Source of the DNA: an uncultured Prevotella sp.
Lineage (GTDB): Bacteria > Bacteroidota > Bacteroidia > Bacteroidales > Bacteroidaceae
Direction of reading: 5' to 3'
Length of the DNA: 35,292 nt
NCBI GenBank assembly: GCA_947165435.1
Contig: CAMVAI010000031.1
Location: forward strand, 1-35,292
Shown here piece after piece: positions 24,893-32,866 of this stretch. The notes beneath the pieces are model-generated. The model was not told the origin of the DNA. It was given only the letters and a program-made list of their open reading frames with translations, and did not search any database. Position 1 is the stretch's first letter. Every line of letters starts with the position of its first letter. A program made the position numbers and the translations under genes.

Positions 24893-24925
24893 CGTTATCC
24901 CGAAATCCCGTTATTCCGAAATTCC
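24893..24925 (+). repeat. 16/17-bp tandem duplication in the hisS-esterase gap
   Basis: CGTTATCCCGAAATCC (24893-24908) is followed by CGTTATTCCGAAATTCC (24909-24925). It ends 20 nt before the esterase ATG and is one of several units with a period near 17 nt in this window. Confidence 0.75.
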
Positions 24926-24945
24926 GTAACAACAGAAACATTGCA

Positions 24946-25788
24946 ATGAAAAAAATACTTACTGCCATCTTGGCATTGTTGCTGCTGACGGCATCTACGC
25001 CGCAGAAATTAACAACCATCTTTATCATCGGTGACTCAACTGCTGCTAAGAAAGACCTGTCGAAAGGTTCTCCGGAGCGAGGGTGGGGCATGGCACTGCA
25101 GTGCTATTTCGACGATGCCTTCATTCGTGTTGACAATCATGCCGTCAACGGGCGCTCATCGCTGTCGTTCATCAACGAGGGCCGATGGGATAAGGTGTTA
25201 TCGCTCATCAAGCCTGGCGACTATGTCATTATCCAGTTTGGACACAACGACGAGAAGCCCAAGGCAGACCGACATACCGACCCGGGTTCGACATTCGACT
25301 ATAATCTGGCGAAATTCGTACGCGAGACTCGCGAGAAAGGCGGCATCCCTGTGCTGATGAATCCTGTCGTACGTCGTAACTTTGCTGCCAAGCCGGCTAA
25401 GAACGATGACGATGAGGCGCTGCGTAACACCACCTTCAAGGATGCTCCCAAGCAGACCGAGGGCGACACGCTGGTTGATACCCACGGACTCTACCGGGTG
25501 GCTCCGCGTGATGTTGCCGCTCGCATGAATGTCCATTTCGTCGATGCCAACCGCATTACTGCCGAGCTGGAGCAGTCAATGGGTGTGGAAGGGTCGAAGC
25601 AGCTTCACATGTGGTATAAGCCGGGCGAACACCCTGCGCTGCCTAAAGGGCGACAGGACAACACCCACTACAACGTCTATGGGGCTCACCGGGTGGCAGC
25701 TTTGCTGGCTGATGCACTCTGTGTGGAGATCCCCCTGTTGCAGAAATACCGCACCAACGACAATCCCTGTAAAATGGAAAAAGAATAA
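24946..25788 (+). CDS. SGNH/GDSL acetylesterase (rhamnogalacturonan acetylesterase-like)
   Basis: 280 residues. A hydrophobic N-terminus (MKKILTAILALLLLTAS) is a probable signal peptide. The SGNH blocks are IIGDSTAA (nucleophile Ser31), the Gly-containing block with NHAVNGRSS, FGHNDEKPK (Asn101) and DNTHYN (Asp238, His241), the arrangement in CE12 rhamnogalacturonan acetylesterases, which remove acetyl groups from pectin. The frame is open back to 24889, but the ATG at 24946 gives the signal peptide. A terminator follows at 25805. Confidence 0.88.
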   Translation: MKKILTAILALLLLTASTPQKLTTIFIIGDSTAAKKDLSKGSPERGWGMALQCYFDDAFIRVDNHAVNGRSSLSFINEGRWDKVLSLIKPGDYVIIQFGHNDEKPKADRHTDPGSTFDYNLAKFVRETREKGGIPVLMNPVVRRNFAAKPAKNDDDEALRNTTFKDAPKQTEGDTLVDTHGLYRVAPRDVAARMNVHFVDANRITAELEQSMGVEGSKQLHMWYKPGEHPALPKGRQDNTHYNVYGAHRVAALLADALCVEIPLLQKYRTNDNPCKMEKE

Positions 25789-25804
25789 ATAGGCACTTTG
25801 TCGT

Positions 25805-25842
25805 AAACAAATCCCGCGAAATATTTGCGGGATTTGTTTTTT
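25805..25842 (+). terminator. Rho-independent terminator after the esterase gene
   Basis: AAACAAATCCCGC (25805-25817) pairs perfectly with GCGGGATTTGTTT (25827-25839), loop 9 nt, followed by T. The promoter of the next gene begins within it. Confidence 0.88.
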
Positions 25843-25855
25843 CTGCGTATATTTG
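25824..25855 (+). promoter_or_regulatory. Promoter of the rubrerythrin gene
   Basis: TTTG (25824-25827) and TATATTTG (25848-25855) are 20 nt apart. The -33 box lies in the loop and right arm of the preceding terminator. The leader would be about 42 nt. Confidence 0.55.
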
Positions 25856-25901
25856 CAAAATGAAAATACTGTAACTTACTAAACAAATACACAAAAAGAC
25901 T

Positions 25902-26459
25902 ATGAAGAAAAAATTCATTTGCGCCGTTTGTGGATATATCTACGAAGGCGACGAGGCTCCCGAGAAGTGTCCCATCTGTAAGGCTCCTGCCTCCAAGTTC
26001 TCTGAACTGAAGGAAACTGGCGATGTGACCTATGCCACCGTACATCGCCTGGGCGACGGTAAGATAGAGGGTGTTCCCGAAGAGATGATTCAAGAGTTGC
26101 GCAACAACTATTTTGGTGAGTGCGGCGAGGTTGGCATGTACATTGCTATGGCCCGTCAGGCCGACCGCGAGGGTTATCCCGAGATTGCCGAAGCTTTCAA
26201 CCGCTATGCCCTTGAGGAGGCCAAGCATGCCGCTCAGTTTGCCGAGCTGTTAGGCGAGGTGGTGTTCGACACGAAGACGAATCTTGAGAAGCGTGCCGCA
26301 GCTGAGGAGGGTGCCTGCAAAGACAAGTTCGAGCTGGCCAAGCAGGCCAAGGCAATGGGTTTCGATGCCATTCACGACATGGTCCACGAGGCTGCCAAGG
26401 ACGAGGCCCGTCACGGAGCAGGCTTTGCCGGACTGCTGAAGCGCTACTTTGGGAAATAA
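25902..26459 (+). CDS. Reverse rubrerythrin
   Basis: Di-iron peroxidase that protects anaerobes from hydrogen peroxide. The 185 residues have the rubredoxin-like domain first (CAVC at 7-10 and CPIC at 23-26), then the ferritin-like di-iron domain with [32 protein letters not shown] (ExxH) and [19 protein letters not shown] (second ExxH). This order is the reverse of classical rubrerythrin and typical of anaerobes. It has its own promoter and terminator-like hairpin. Confidence 0.94.
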   Translation: MKKKFICAVCGYIYEGDEAPEKCPICKAPASKFSELKETGDVTYATVHRLGDGKIEGVPEEMIQELRNNYFGECGEVGMYIAMARQADREGYPEIAEAFNRYALEEAKHAAQFAELLGEVVFDTKTNLEKRAAAEEGACKDKFELAKQAKAMGFDAIHDMVHEAAKDEARHGAGFAGLLKRYFGK

Positions 26460-26482
26460 AAAATAAGAAACAAAAAAATAAA

Positions 26483-26530
26483 ATGCGCAAAAAGTCGTTT
26501 TATCTTATATGATGAAACGACTTTTATTTT
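26483..26530 (+). terminator. Terminator-like hairpin with the next start codon in its loop
   Basis: AAAAGTCGTTT (26490-26500) pairs perfectly with AAACGACTTTT (26515-26525), followed by ATTTTTTC. The 14-nt loop holds both ATGs of the lipoprotein gene (26509, 26512). A nine-codon frame (ATG 26483 to TGA 26510-26512) reads into the loop and overlaps the ATG by 4 nt. Confidence 0.6.
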
Positions 26531-27873
26531 TTCTAGCCTTTGTGTCGGTACTGCTGATGGCGTGCGATAATAACGACTCCTTCAGCAACGACCGTAGCCA
26601 CCGCTTGACATTTGCCGTCGATACGGTGCGCTTTGACACCTTGTTCACTACCGTTCCCTCGTCCACTCGTTCTTTCTGGATTTACAATTTCTCCGGCGAC
26701 GGACTGCGTGTCAGCAGTATACGTCTGGAGCGCGGCAACCAGTCGGGATTTCGCGTCAACGTCGATGGTACATTTGTCAATCCCGTGGCCACCGACATAG
26801 AGGTGCGCAAGGGCGATAGCATCCGGGTGTTTGTAGAAATTACAGCCTATGAGAATCGCTCGAAAGACCCCAAGCTGGTTGAGGACAACTTGCTGTTCAC
26901 GCTGGAGAGTGGGGCAGAGCAGAAAGTCAATCTGCGTACTGTCAGCTGGGACGCTACGAAACTCACCAACCTGGAGGTCGAGGAGGATATGGAGATCGCA
27001 TCCGATGTTCCGGTGGTCGTCTATGGTGCCGGCATCCGTGTTGCCGAGAATGCCACCCTGACCATACGTAACACGACGCTCTATTTCCACGACGGTGCCG
27101 GTCTTCAGGTAGAAGGAAAACTCATAGCAGAAAACTGCCTGTTCCGGGGTGACCGCCTCGACCACATGTTCGACTATCTCACCTACGACCGCGTCAGCGG
27201 ACAGTGGAGCGGCATTGTCGTAAAGCCTCGTGCCGCAGGCTGTTCGCTTACCAACTGTACCGTGCGCAGTGCCTATCATGGACTGGTGGCCGACAGTACG
27301 GTGGTTTCCCTTGAAGCATCCGTCATACACAACAGCAAAGGGTATGGACTCATTGCCCACGACTCTGAATTGTCGCTCCGCAACAGCCTTTTCTCCAACG
27401 CCCTCAACGACTGTATGGCTCTTTACGGATGTACTGCCGAGGTCGATGCCTGTACCTTGGCACAGTTCTACGCCTTCTCGGCTAATCGTGGCGCAGCTCT
27501 TCGCTTTGCTCCTTCCGACAACTCTCCGCTGGCTCTTCATTTCACCAATACCCTGGTGACGGGACTTGACAATGATGTCTTGATGGGTGTTCCACGCAAC
27601 GAAGAGAATGTCAGCTATCTCTTCGAGAACTGTCTGCTGCGCACCCCTGCTGTCGATGACGCCGAAGCTTTTGTCGAAATCCTCTGGGAGACAATCTTCG
27701 ATGCCGTGCAGGGTGCAGCGCATTTCCAGAACGTTGACCAGGTAAACTTCATCTATGATTTCCGGCTGAAAGACACGTCGCCATGCGTGGAGCGAACCAT
27801 CGGATGGAAGGCAGCGGAAATTGGAAAAGACGACGGTGCCGACAATAGCGACAATGCCGACAATAATGAGTAG
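26509..27873 (+). CDS. Lipoprotein with right-handed beta-helix repeats
   Basis: 454 residues. The N-terminus MMKRLLFFLAFVSVLLMAC is a signal peptide with lipobox LMAC (Cys19), so the protein is probably lipid-anchored in the envelope; Asp follows the Cys. Residues about 30-160 form a beta-rich region (FWIYNFSGDGLRVSSIRLERG). From about 165 to 380, short turns such as ENATLTIRNTTLYFHDGAG and GYGLIAHDSELSLRNSLF indicate a parallel beta-helix, a fold common in polysaccharide-binding or pectin-active proteins. No catalytic motif is evident. The tail is Asp/Asn-rich (DDGADNSDNADNNE). Confidence 0.75.
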   Translation: MMKRLLFFLAFVSVLLMACDNNDSFSNDRSHRLTFAVDTVRFDTLFTTVPSSTRSFWIYNFSGDGLRVSSIRLERGNQSGFRVNVDGTFVNPVATDIEVRKGDSIRVFVEITAYENRSKDPKLVEDNLLFTLESGAEQKVNLRTVSWDATKLTNLEVEEDMEIASDVPVVVYGAGIRVAENATLTIRNTTLYFHDGAGLQVEGKLIAENCLFRGDRLDHMFDYLTYDRVSGQWSGIVVKPRAAGCSLTNCTVRSAYHGLVADSTVVSLEASVIHNSKGYGLIAHDSELSLRNSLFSNALNDCMALYGCTAEVDACTLAQFYAFSANRGAALRFAPSDNSPLALHFTNTLVTGLDNDVLMGVPRNEENVSYLFENCLLRTPAVDDAEAFVEILWETIFDAVQGAAHFQNVDQVNFIYDFRLKDTSPCVERTIGWKAAEIGKDDGADNSDNADNNE

Positions 27874-27910
27874 CAACATCAATTTTTCCCCCTTTATAGA
27901 AACGACCGAC

Positions 27911-28963
27911 ATGATGGAACACCATATCTGCATTTTCACCGGAGCACGACCTAATTTCGTGAAGGTAGCTCCTATCATCAATGCCATGCGCAACACTCCC
28001 GGCATGAACTATCTTCTTGTTTATGCAGGACGTGAAGACGACCCCACGCTGGAGCCCTCGCTGTTCAGCGACCTGCAGATGCCACGGCCTGACGCTTTCT
28101 TAGGTGTTGACTGTGAGAATCTGAATGAACTGACGGGACAGGTGATGACAACCTTCGAGCACTATCTCGACCGTCACCCTGTGGACACCGTCATCGTTGT
28201 TGACGACCTGGCATCGACGATGGCTGCCGCTATCGTAGCCAAGAAGCGAGGACTCAGGCTGGCACATATCGTGGCAGGCACTCGCTCGTTCGATATCACC
28301 ATGCCCAAGGAAATCAATCGCCTCGTTATCGACGGACTCAGCGACCTGCTCTTCACTGCCGGTGTCGGTGCTTCGAGTATCGCCACCCGCGAAGGGGCAG
28401 ACCATACCAAGATATACCTCGTAGGCAATATCCTGATGGACACGCTGCGCATGAACGCCTCGCGCTGGCAGCGTCCATCGTGTGTACCGGATGGCGACTA
28501 TCTGGTACTGACGGTAAATCGCCGTGCCTTGATGGACGACGAGGCAGGTTTCTTCCAACTGCTCGATGTGATTGCAGCAGAAGCATCTTCTTTACCTATT
28601 ATTGCGCCCCTGCGTGGAAAGGCATATCGGTTGGTGGCGCAGCATGGAGGACTCTCTGTTGTCAACCCGCTGTCGTATCTCGAGTTTGGATGGCTCACGT
28701 CGCACGCTCGCGGCATCATCACCGACTCGGGTAATGTCGCTGAAGAAGCCACGTTCAACCATGTGCCTTGCATCACTCTCAACTCCTATACCGAGCATAT
28801 CGAGACCGTCAAGCAAGGCACCAATGTGTTGGTAGGCGAAGATGCCGGACGCTTGCGGGAAGCGCTGCGCGACATGGTGGCAGGTCGTTGGAAAGCCTCT
28901 TCACTGCCAGACCGTTGGGACGGACGTACTGCTGAGCGGATTGTCAAAATCTGCCAGTTATAA
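27911..28963 (+). CDS. Divergent UDP-GlcNAc 2-epimerase (WecB) homologue
   Basis: 350 residues with the WecB fold: FTGARPNFVKVAPI at the start, VIVVDDLASTMAAAIVAKK, RSFDITMPKEINRL, GNILMDTLR and TDSGNVAEEATFNHVP. Key active-site positions differ: VEAG is IVAG (Val121 in place of the catalytic Glu), and the catalytic His of the HR motif is Asn203; GQH near residue 40 is AGR. Asp99 and Glu134 are kept. Normal epimerisation is therefore doubtful. Starts at 27866 (overlapping the lipoprotein stop) and 27821 are possible; 27911 matches the family N-terminus. Confidence 0.8.
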   Translation: MMEHHICIFTGARPNFVKVAPIINAMRNTPGMNYLLVYAGREDDPTLEPSLFSDLQMPRPDAFLGVDCENLNELTGQVMTTFEHYLDRHPVDTVIVVDDLASTMAAAIVAKKRGLRLAHIVAGTRSFDITMPKEINRLVIDGLSDLLFTAGVGASSIATREGADHTKIYLVGNILMDTLRMNASRWQRPSCVPDGDYLVLTVNRRALMDDEAGFFQLLDVIAAEASSLPIIAPLRGKAYRLVAQHGGLSVVNPLSYLEFGWLTSHARGIITDSGNVAEEATFNHVPCITLNSYTEHIETVKQGTNVLVGEDAGRLREALRDMVAGRWKASSLPDRWDGRTAERIVKICQL

Positions 28964-29053
28964 AAATCGGTCAGTTATAAAGCTTTGCTGGTTGCAGAAA
29001 ATCTGTCAGTGATAAAGCTCTGCCGGTTACAGAAGAACCCGGTTATAAAAAGC
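28951..29053 (+). repeat. Degenerate 17-bp tandem repeat across the epimerase-homologue stop
   Basis: Six copies of a motif like CTGCCAGTTATAAA, with GTTA/GTTG/GTGA cores at 28957, 28974, 28991, 29009, 29026 and 29042 (spacings 17, 17, 18, 17, 16). Two 35-bp blocks (28970-29004, 29005-29039) are the best conserved. The first copy lies in the coding end. Confidence 0.75.
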
Positions 29054-29087
29054 AAAAAACGGTGACCCTCACAGGCGACCGTTTTTT
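29054..29087 (+). terminator. Terminator after the epimerase homologue
   Basis: AAAAAACGGT (29054-29063) pairs with ACCGTTTTTT (29078-29087), loop 14 nt, ending in a T-run. The left A-run makes it potentially bidirectional. Confidence 0.8.
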
Positions 29088-29294
29088 AATCTTCAATAGG
29101 TATTAGTCTTTTCTTTAAGGTAAAAAGATTGTTTTCAGGATAACGAGTGCAAATTTACATCAAAAAATGTTACTGTCCAAATTTTTCCATGATTTTTTTT
29201 GACACAAAATAACTGTGCGCCCGCACAAGTCAAGTTTTTTTCTCTGTCACTCGTTTTTTTGCGTCAATTAAGGGCACTATTGCGAAAAAATGCT

Positions 29295-29302
29295 TAATTT
29301 TG
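29295..29302 (+). promoter_or_regulatory. -7-like box touching the start of the ATP-grasp-like gene
   Basis: TAATTTTG ends 1 nt before ATG 29304 and 7 nt before ATG 29310. A start near 29307 would leave a nearly leaderless mRNA and exclude the first ATG. No -33 box is visible at the right distance, so this may be chance. Confidence 0.35.
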
Positions 29303-29309
29303 CATGCAG

Positions 29310-30407
29310 ATGACAACATTACATATTTTCAATCCAGAGCACGACATCGCGCTGGCCTTTCATTTGGCCAATTTTACCGCTCCCCATGCCGCCCGTCAGC
29401 TACGGGCCGACTTGGGGTTCCTGCCGGCATTGTGGGCAAAGCCAGAAGATGGTGTGCTGGTTGACCATGTTGACTATTCCCGTCAGGCCTTCACCCGAGT
29501 GTCGCAACGGCTGCACAAGGTGATGGGCATAGAGGCACCCCTACCAGCCTTCGTGGCCTGGCGCGACCGTCAGCCCTTGAGCCGCATGCAGTCTGTCGCA
29601 CCGTGGGGATGGGACTTGGCATTGCGTGCCTCGCTACGGCGACGTGGCGTGCAGGAACAGCTGCTGCCCACAGATTCAGCAATAGCCGAAACCCGACAGC
29701 TCTCCCACCGGCGCACCTCGGCAGCACTGTTGCCCTGTCTGCGTATGGAGAATACAGTGGGCGAATCATTCGAATGCCGTGACGAACAAGAGGTTCTCAG
29801 TCTTTTGCAGCGTTACCGTCACGTGGTGCTGAAAGCCCCCTGGTCTTCGAGCGGGCGTGGCTTGCGTTTCCTCTCCGTCGAGCGTACACCGTTTGCCCAG
29901 CAGCAGGGATGGTTCCGCAATCTGCTGGCCCAGCAGGGGTCGGTGATGGTTGAGCCATATTATAATAAGGTATGCGATTTCGGCATGGAATTTCAGTGCG
30001 ATGCCTCCGGTAGCGTCCGTTATGTAGGGCTCTCGCTCTTCCATACCGTTCATGGTGCCTATACGGGCAATATCCTTGCCACCGAACATGCCAAGCAGCT
30101 CATCATGGAGCGCTATGTGCCGACATCGTTGCTCCATCGAGTGGCTGACACCATTTGCCAGCGTATGGAACCCATGCTGAAAGACCGCTATAGTGGACCC
30201 TTTGGTGTAGATATGATGGTGGTAGCCCGTGGTGATGATGCCGGCGGTTTCCTGTTGCATCCCTGTGTGGAAATCAATCTGAGGCGTACCATGGGGCATG
30301 TGGCTATCGCCCTGTCGCCTACCGATGACGATGTAGCCGGGCTGATGCACATAGAGACAGGCGACCACTATAAGCTGAAAATATCGAAGTTCACCGTCAA
30401 TAGCTGA
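29310..30407 (+). CDS. Uncharacterised ATP-grasp-like protein
   Basis: 365 residues. The N-terminal FNPEHDIALAFHLANFTAP is distinctive and I link it to no named family. The C-terminal half has an ATP-grasp pattern: Lys175 in LKAPWSSSGRGLRFL (nucleotide-binding Lys plus Gly-rich loop), MVEPYYNK (215-220), FGVDMMVV (Asp301) and the metal-binding PCVEINLRRTMGH (Glu321, Asn323). Such enzymes ligate a carboxylate to an amine or thiol using ATP; the substrate is unknown. An in-frame ATG also occurs at 29304. No partner gene is adjacent. Confidence 0.7.
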   Translation: MTTLHIFNPEHDIALAFHLANFTAPHAARQLRADLGFLPALWAKPEDGVLVDHVDYSRQAFTRVSQRLHKVMGIEAPLPAFVAWRDRQPLSRMQSVAPWGWDLALRASLRRRGVQEQLLPTDSAIAETRQLSHRRTSAALLPCLRMENTVGESFECRDEQEVLSLLQRYRHVVLKAPWSSSGRGLRFLSVERTPFAQQQGWFRNLLAQQGSVMVEPYYNKVCDFGMEFQCDASGSVRYVGLSLFHTVHGAYTGNILATEHAKQLIMERYVPTSLLHRVADTICQRMEPMLKDRYSGPFGVDMMVVARGDDAGGFLLHPCVEINLRRTMGHVAIALSPTDDDVAGLMHIETGDHYKLKISKFTVNS

Positions 30408-30414
30408 TCAAGCC

Positions 30415-30482
30415 CATCCTACTATCAAGCTCATCCTACTATCAAACTAATCATAAAATCAAACTAATCATAAAAACAAACT
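30415..30482 (+). repeat. Four exact-length 17-bp repeats ending at the GH43 start codon
   Basis: 30415-30431, 30432-30448, 30449-30465 and 30466-30482. Units 1-2 read CATCCTACTATCAA(G/A)CT, units 3-4 AATCATAAAA(T/A)CAAACT. The last base of unit 4 touches the ATG at 30483. The array fills almost the whole 75-nt gap and becomes more A-rich towards the start. Confidence 0.92.
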
Positions 30483-32162
30483 ATGAGAAAAACCTTTTTA
30501 GCTCTGCTGACCATGACGGCCCTCGCGGCATCTGCTCAGTACAAATCGCAAGTATGGTCGCCCGACAATGGCGACGGCACCTACACCAATCCTGTTATCA
30601 ATGCCGACTATAGCGACCCTGACGTCTGCGTGGGGCCGTCGGGCGAAGACTACTACATGACGGCATCGTCGTTCCAATGTACCCCCGGACTGCCCATCCT
30701 GCACTCGCGCGACCTGGTGAACTGGCAGATAGTGGGCTATGCGCTCAAAGAGCTCTACACGGGCGATGCAGAGAAGGTGGAGCACTTCATGACTCCGCGT
30801 CACGGCGCGGGCGTGTGGGCACCCAGCATCCGCTATCATAATGGCGAATACTACATCTACTGGGGCGACCCCGACTTTGGCGTCTATATGGTGAAGACGC
30901 GTGGTGGCGACCCTGCCGGTGTGTGGGAAGACCCGGTGTGCGTCATCGAGGGAAAAGGTATGATAGACACCACACCGCTGTGGGACGACGACGGCCGCTG
31001 CTATCTGGTAAACGGATGGGCTAACTCTCGCGGAAAGTTCGCCTCCGTGCTTTGCGTCCGCGAGATGAATGCCGAGGGCACACGGGCCATTGGCAACCCC
31101 GTCATCGTGTTCGACGGCAATGGCACCGAGAACCGTACCTGCGAGGGCCCGAAGTTCTACAAGCGCGACGGCTGGTACTGGATTATGTGTCCTGCCGGCG
31201 GTGTGCCCACCGGTTTCCAGTTGGCCATGCGCTCCAAGTCGCCCTATGGCCCCTACGAGCACAAAATCGTCCTGCAGCAGGGCAAGACCGACATCAATGG
31301 TCCTCATCAGGGCGGATGGATACACACCAAGTACGGTGAAGACTGGTTCCTGCATTTCCAGGACAAGGAAGCCTACGGTCGTGTGGTACACCTGAATCCC
31401 GTCGATTGGAGCACCGGCTGGCCCATCATGGGCAAGAAGGGGCAACCTGTGACTACATATACAAAGCCAAAAAATTCGTCGAGCCTCATGGTCAATCCCG
31501 CTGAGAGCGACGAGTTCAACACGCCCGTGCTGGGTAAGCAGTGGCAGTGGCATGCCAACTACCATCAGTTCTACGGCATGCCGACCGCCTTTGGCACCAT
31601 GCGTATTTACACCCACAAGTGGACCGACCAGTGGAAGAACCTCTGGTGCATCCCCAACATGCTGTTGCAGAAGACACCGGCCGACCAGTTCACCGTCACC
31701 ACCAAGATACGCTTCACGTCGAAGGCCGACGGACAGGCCGGTGGCCTCATCATGATGGGGCACAACTACCAGGCTCTCGTGGTCAAAAGGGTGGGGAAGG
31801 AGTTCCAGCTGCTCGTCGTCACCTGTAACGATGCCGACAGGGACAAGCCGCAGGAAGAACAGCTCGTCGCCACGCTCAAGCCCACCGCCGAAGACAAGAT
31901 AGACTACAAGCCAGGCATTCACGAAGACATCTACCTCCGTCTGAAGGTGAGCAACGCACAGGCCGGACAGGCCGGTGGCGGCACACCGCTCGTGAGCTTC
32001 GCCTACAGCTTGGACGGCAAGAAGTTCAAAGACTGCGGCGGCTCGTACACCATGAAGCAAGGCAAGTGGATAGGTGCCAAGTTCGGCTACGTGGCCTACG
32101 ACACCAACCCCAAGACCGACAAGGGATGGATAGATGCCGACTGGATTCGCGTGACGAAATAA
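30483..32162 (+). CDS. Secreted GH43 glycoside hydrolase with C-terminal beta-sandwich
   Basis: 559 residues with signal peptide MRKTFLALLTMTALAASAQ. The five-bladed GH43 domain has the general base Asp45 in YSDPDV, the pKa-modulating Asp162 in MIDTTPLWDDDG and the general acid Glu221 in TCEGPKF. Other signatures are LHSRDLVNWQIVG and GVWAPSIRYHNGEYYIYWG. From about residue 340, FNTPVLGKQWQWHANYHQF starts a beta-sandwich like that of beta-xylosidase C-terminal domains. Likely substrates are xylo- or arabino-oligosaccharides; subfamily undecided. Its whole leader is the 17-bp repeat array. Confidence 0.92.
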   Translation: MRKTFLALLTMTALAASAQYKSQVWSPDNGDGTYTNPVINADYSDPDVCVGPSGEDYYMTASSFQCTPGLPILHSRDLVNWQIVGYALKELYTGDAEKVEHFMTPRHGAGVWAPSIRYHNGEYYIYWGDPDFGVYMVKTRGGDPAGVWEDPVCVIEGKGMIDTTPLWDDDGRCYLVNGWANSRGKFASVLCVREMNAEGTRAIGNPVIVFDGNGTENRTCEGPKFYKRDGWYWIMCPAGGVPTGFQLAMRSKSPYGPYEHKIVLQQGKTDINGPHQGGWIHTKYGEDWFLHFQDKEAYGRVVHLNPVDWSTGWPIMGKKGQPVTTYTKPKNSSSLMVNPAESDEFNTPVLGKQWQWHANYHQFYGMPTAFGTMRIYTHKWTDQWKNLWCIPNMLLQKTPADQFTVTTKIRFTSKADGQAGGLIMMGHNYQALVVKRVGKEFQLLVVTCNDADRDKPQEEQLVATLKPTAEDKIDYKPGIHEDIYLRLKVSNAQAGQAGGGTPLVSFAYSLDGKKFKDCGGSYTMKQGKWIGAKFGYVAYDTNPKTDKGWIDADWIRVTK

Positions 32163-32224
32163 GCAGTCTCGGCGTATGACACGTACCCTATGACGAAACG
32201 AAACATTCAGGAGCAGTGAATACG

Positions 32225-32866
32225 ATGCAACAGAACCCCAGCCTCGACCTGGTAGCCTTTGTCGAGACGAACATCCTGCCGCGCTATGCCGACTTCGACA
32301 AGGCCCATAACCTTGCCCACGCCAGCAGTGTCATCCAGCGCTCGCTGGCGTTGGCCCGCAAGACGGGAGCCGACGTCAACATGGCATACGTCGTGGCCGC
32401 CTATCACGACTTAGGACTTATCGGTCCGCGTGCCGTCCATCACATCACCTCCGGCAAGATACTGCAGCAGGATGCTCGGCTGAAGAAATGGTTCTCGGCA
32501 GAGCAAATCAAGCTGATGAAGGAAGCTGTCGAGGACCACCGTGCCTCAGCCTCGCGTGCCCCGCGTTCCATCTACGGCAAGATAGTGGCCGAGGCCGACC
32601 GCGACCTGATGCCCGACACCGTTATACGGCGTACCATCCAGTTCGGCCTGTCCAACTATCCGCACCTTGATGCCGAGCAGCAGTGGCAGCGGTTCATGGA
32701 GCACATGCACAGCAAGTATTCCACCCACGGCTATATCAAGCTCTGGATCATGGGGTCGGACAACGAAGCCAACCTCACCGCTTTGCGCTCGCTGATTGAC
32801 GACCCCGAAAAGATGAGGCCTGTCTTCAACCGTATCTTTGAAGAAGAGCAAAAAGAGGACGCATAA
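32225..32866 (+). CDS. HD-domain phosphohydrolase
   Basis: 213 residues with His and Asp metal ligands: KAHNLAHASSVIQRS, the HD pair in VAAYHDLGLIG, EDHRAS and EADRDLMPD. HD proteins of this size hydrolyse nucleotides or other phosphate esters; the substrate is unknown. An AGGAG at 32209-32213 is a rare Shine-Dalgarno-like sequence here; it is 11 nt before ATG 32225 but only 2 nt before GTG 32216, so I prefer the ATG. The gene ends in a terminator hairpin whose loop holds the stop codon. Confidence 0.82.
   Translation: MQQNPSLDLVAFVETNILPRYADFDKAHNLAHASSVIQRSLALARKTGADVNMAYVVAAYHDLGLIGPRAVHHITSGKILQQDARLKKWFSAEQIKLMKEAVEDHRASASRAPRSIYGKIVAEADRDLMPDTVIRRTIQFGLSNYPHLDAEQQWQRFMEHMHSKYSTHGYIKLWIMGSDNEANLTALRSLIDDPEKMRPVFNRIFEEEQKEDA

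Larger units (their letters stand above)
28964..29303. other. Intergenic region after the epimerase homologue
   Basis: The left 90 bp are repeats and the middle is a terminator (29054-29087). The rest is AT-rich sequence up to the next gene with no coding signal. A TAATTTTG at 29295-29302 lies just before the next start. Confidence 0.6.

Noticed and set aside
26533..28005. 490-residue open frame antisense to the lipoprotein and epimerase homologue
   Set aside because: Spans two sense genes and shows no domain; explained as a codon-bias shadow.
30498..32060. 520-residue open frame antisense to the GH43 gene
   Set aside because: Composition rich in His, Val, Arg and Leu is typical of antisense shadows of GC-rich third positions; the plus strand is a clear GH43 enzyme.
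32216..32224. GTG start for the HD-domain gene
   Set aside because: The AGGAG is only 2 nt away from the GTG, too close; the ATG at 32225 is better placed.
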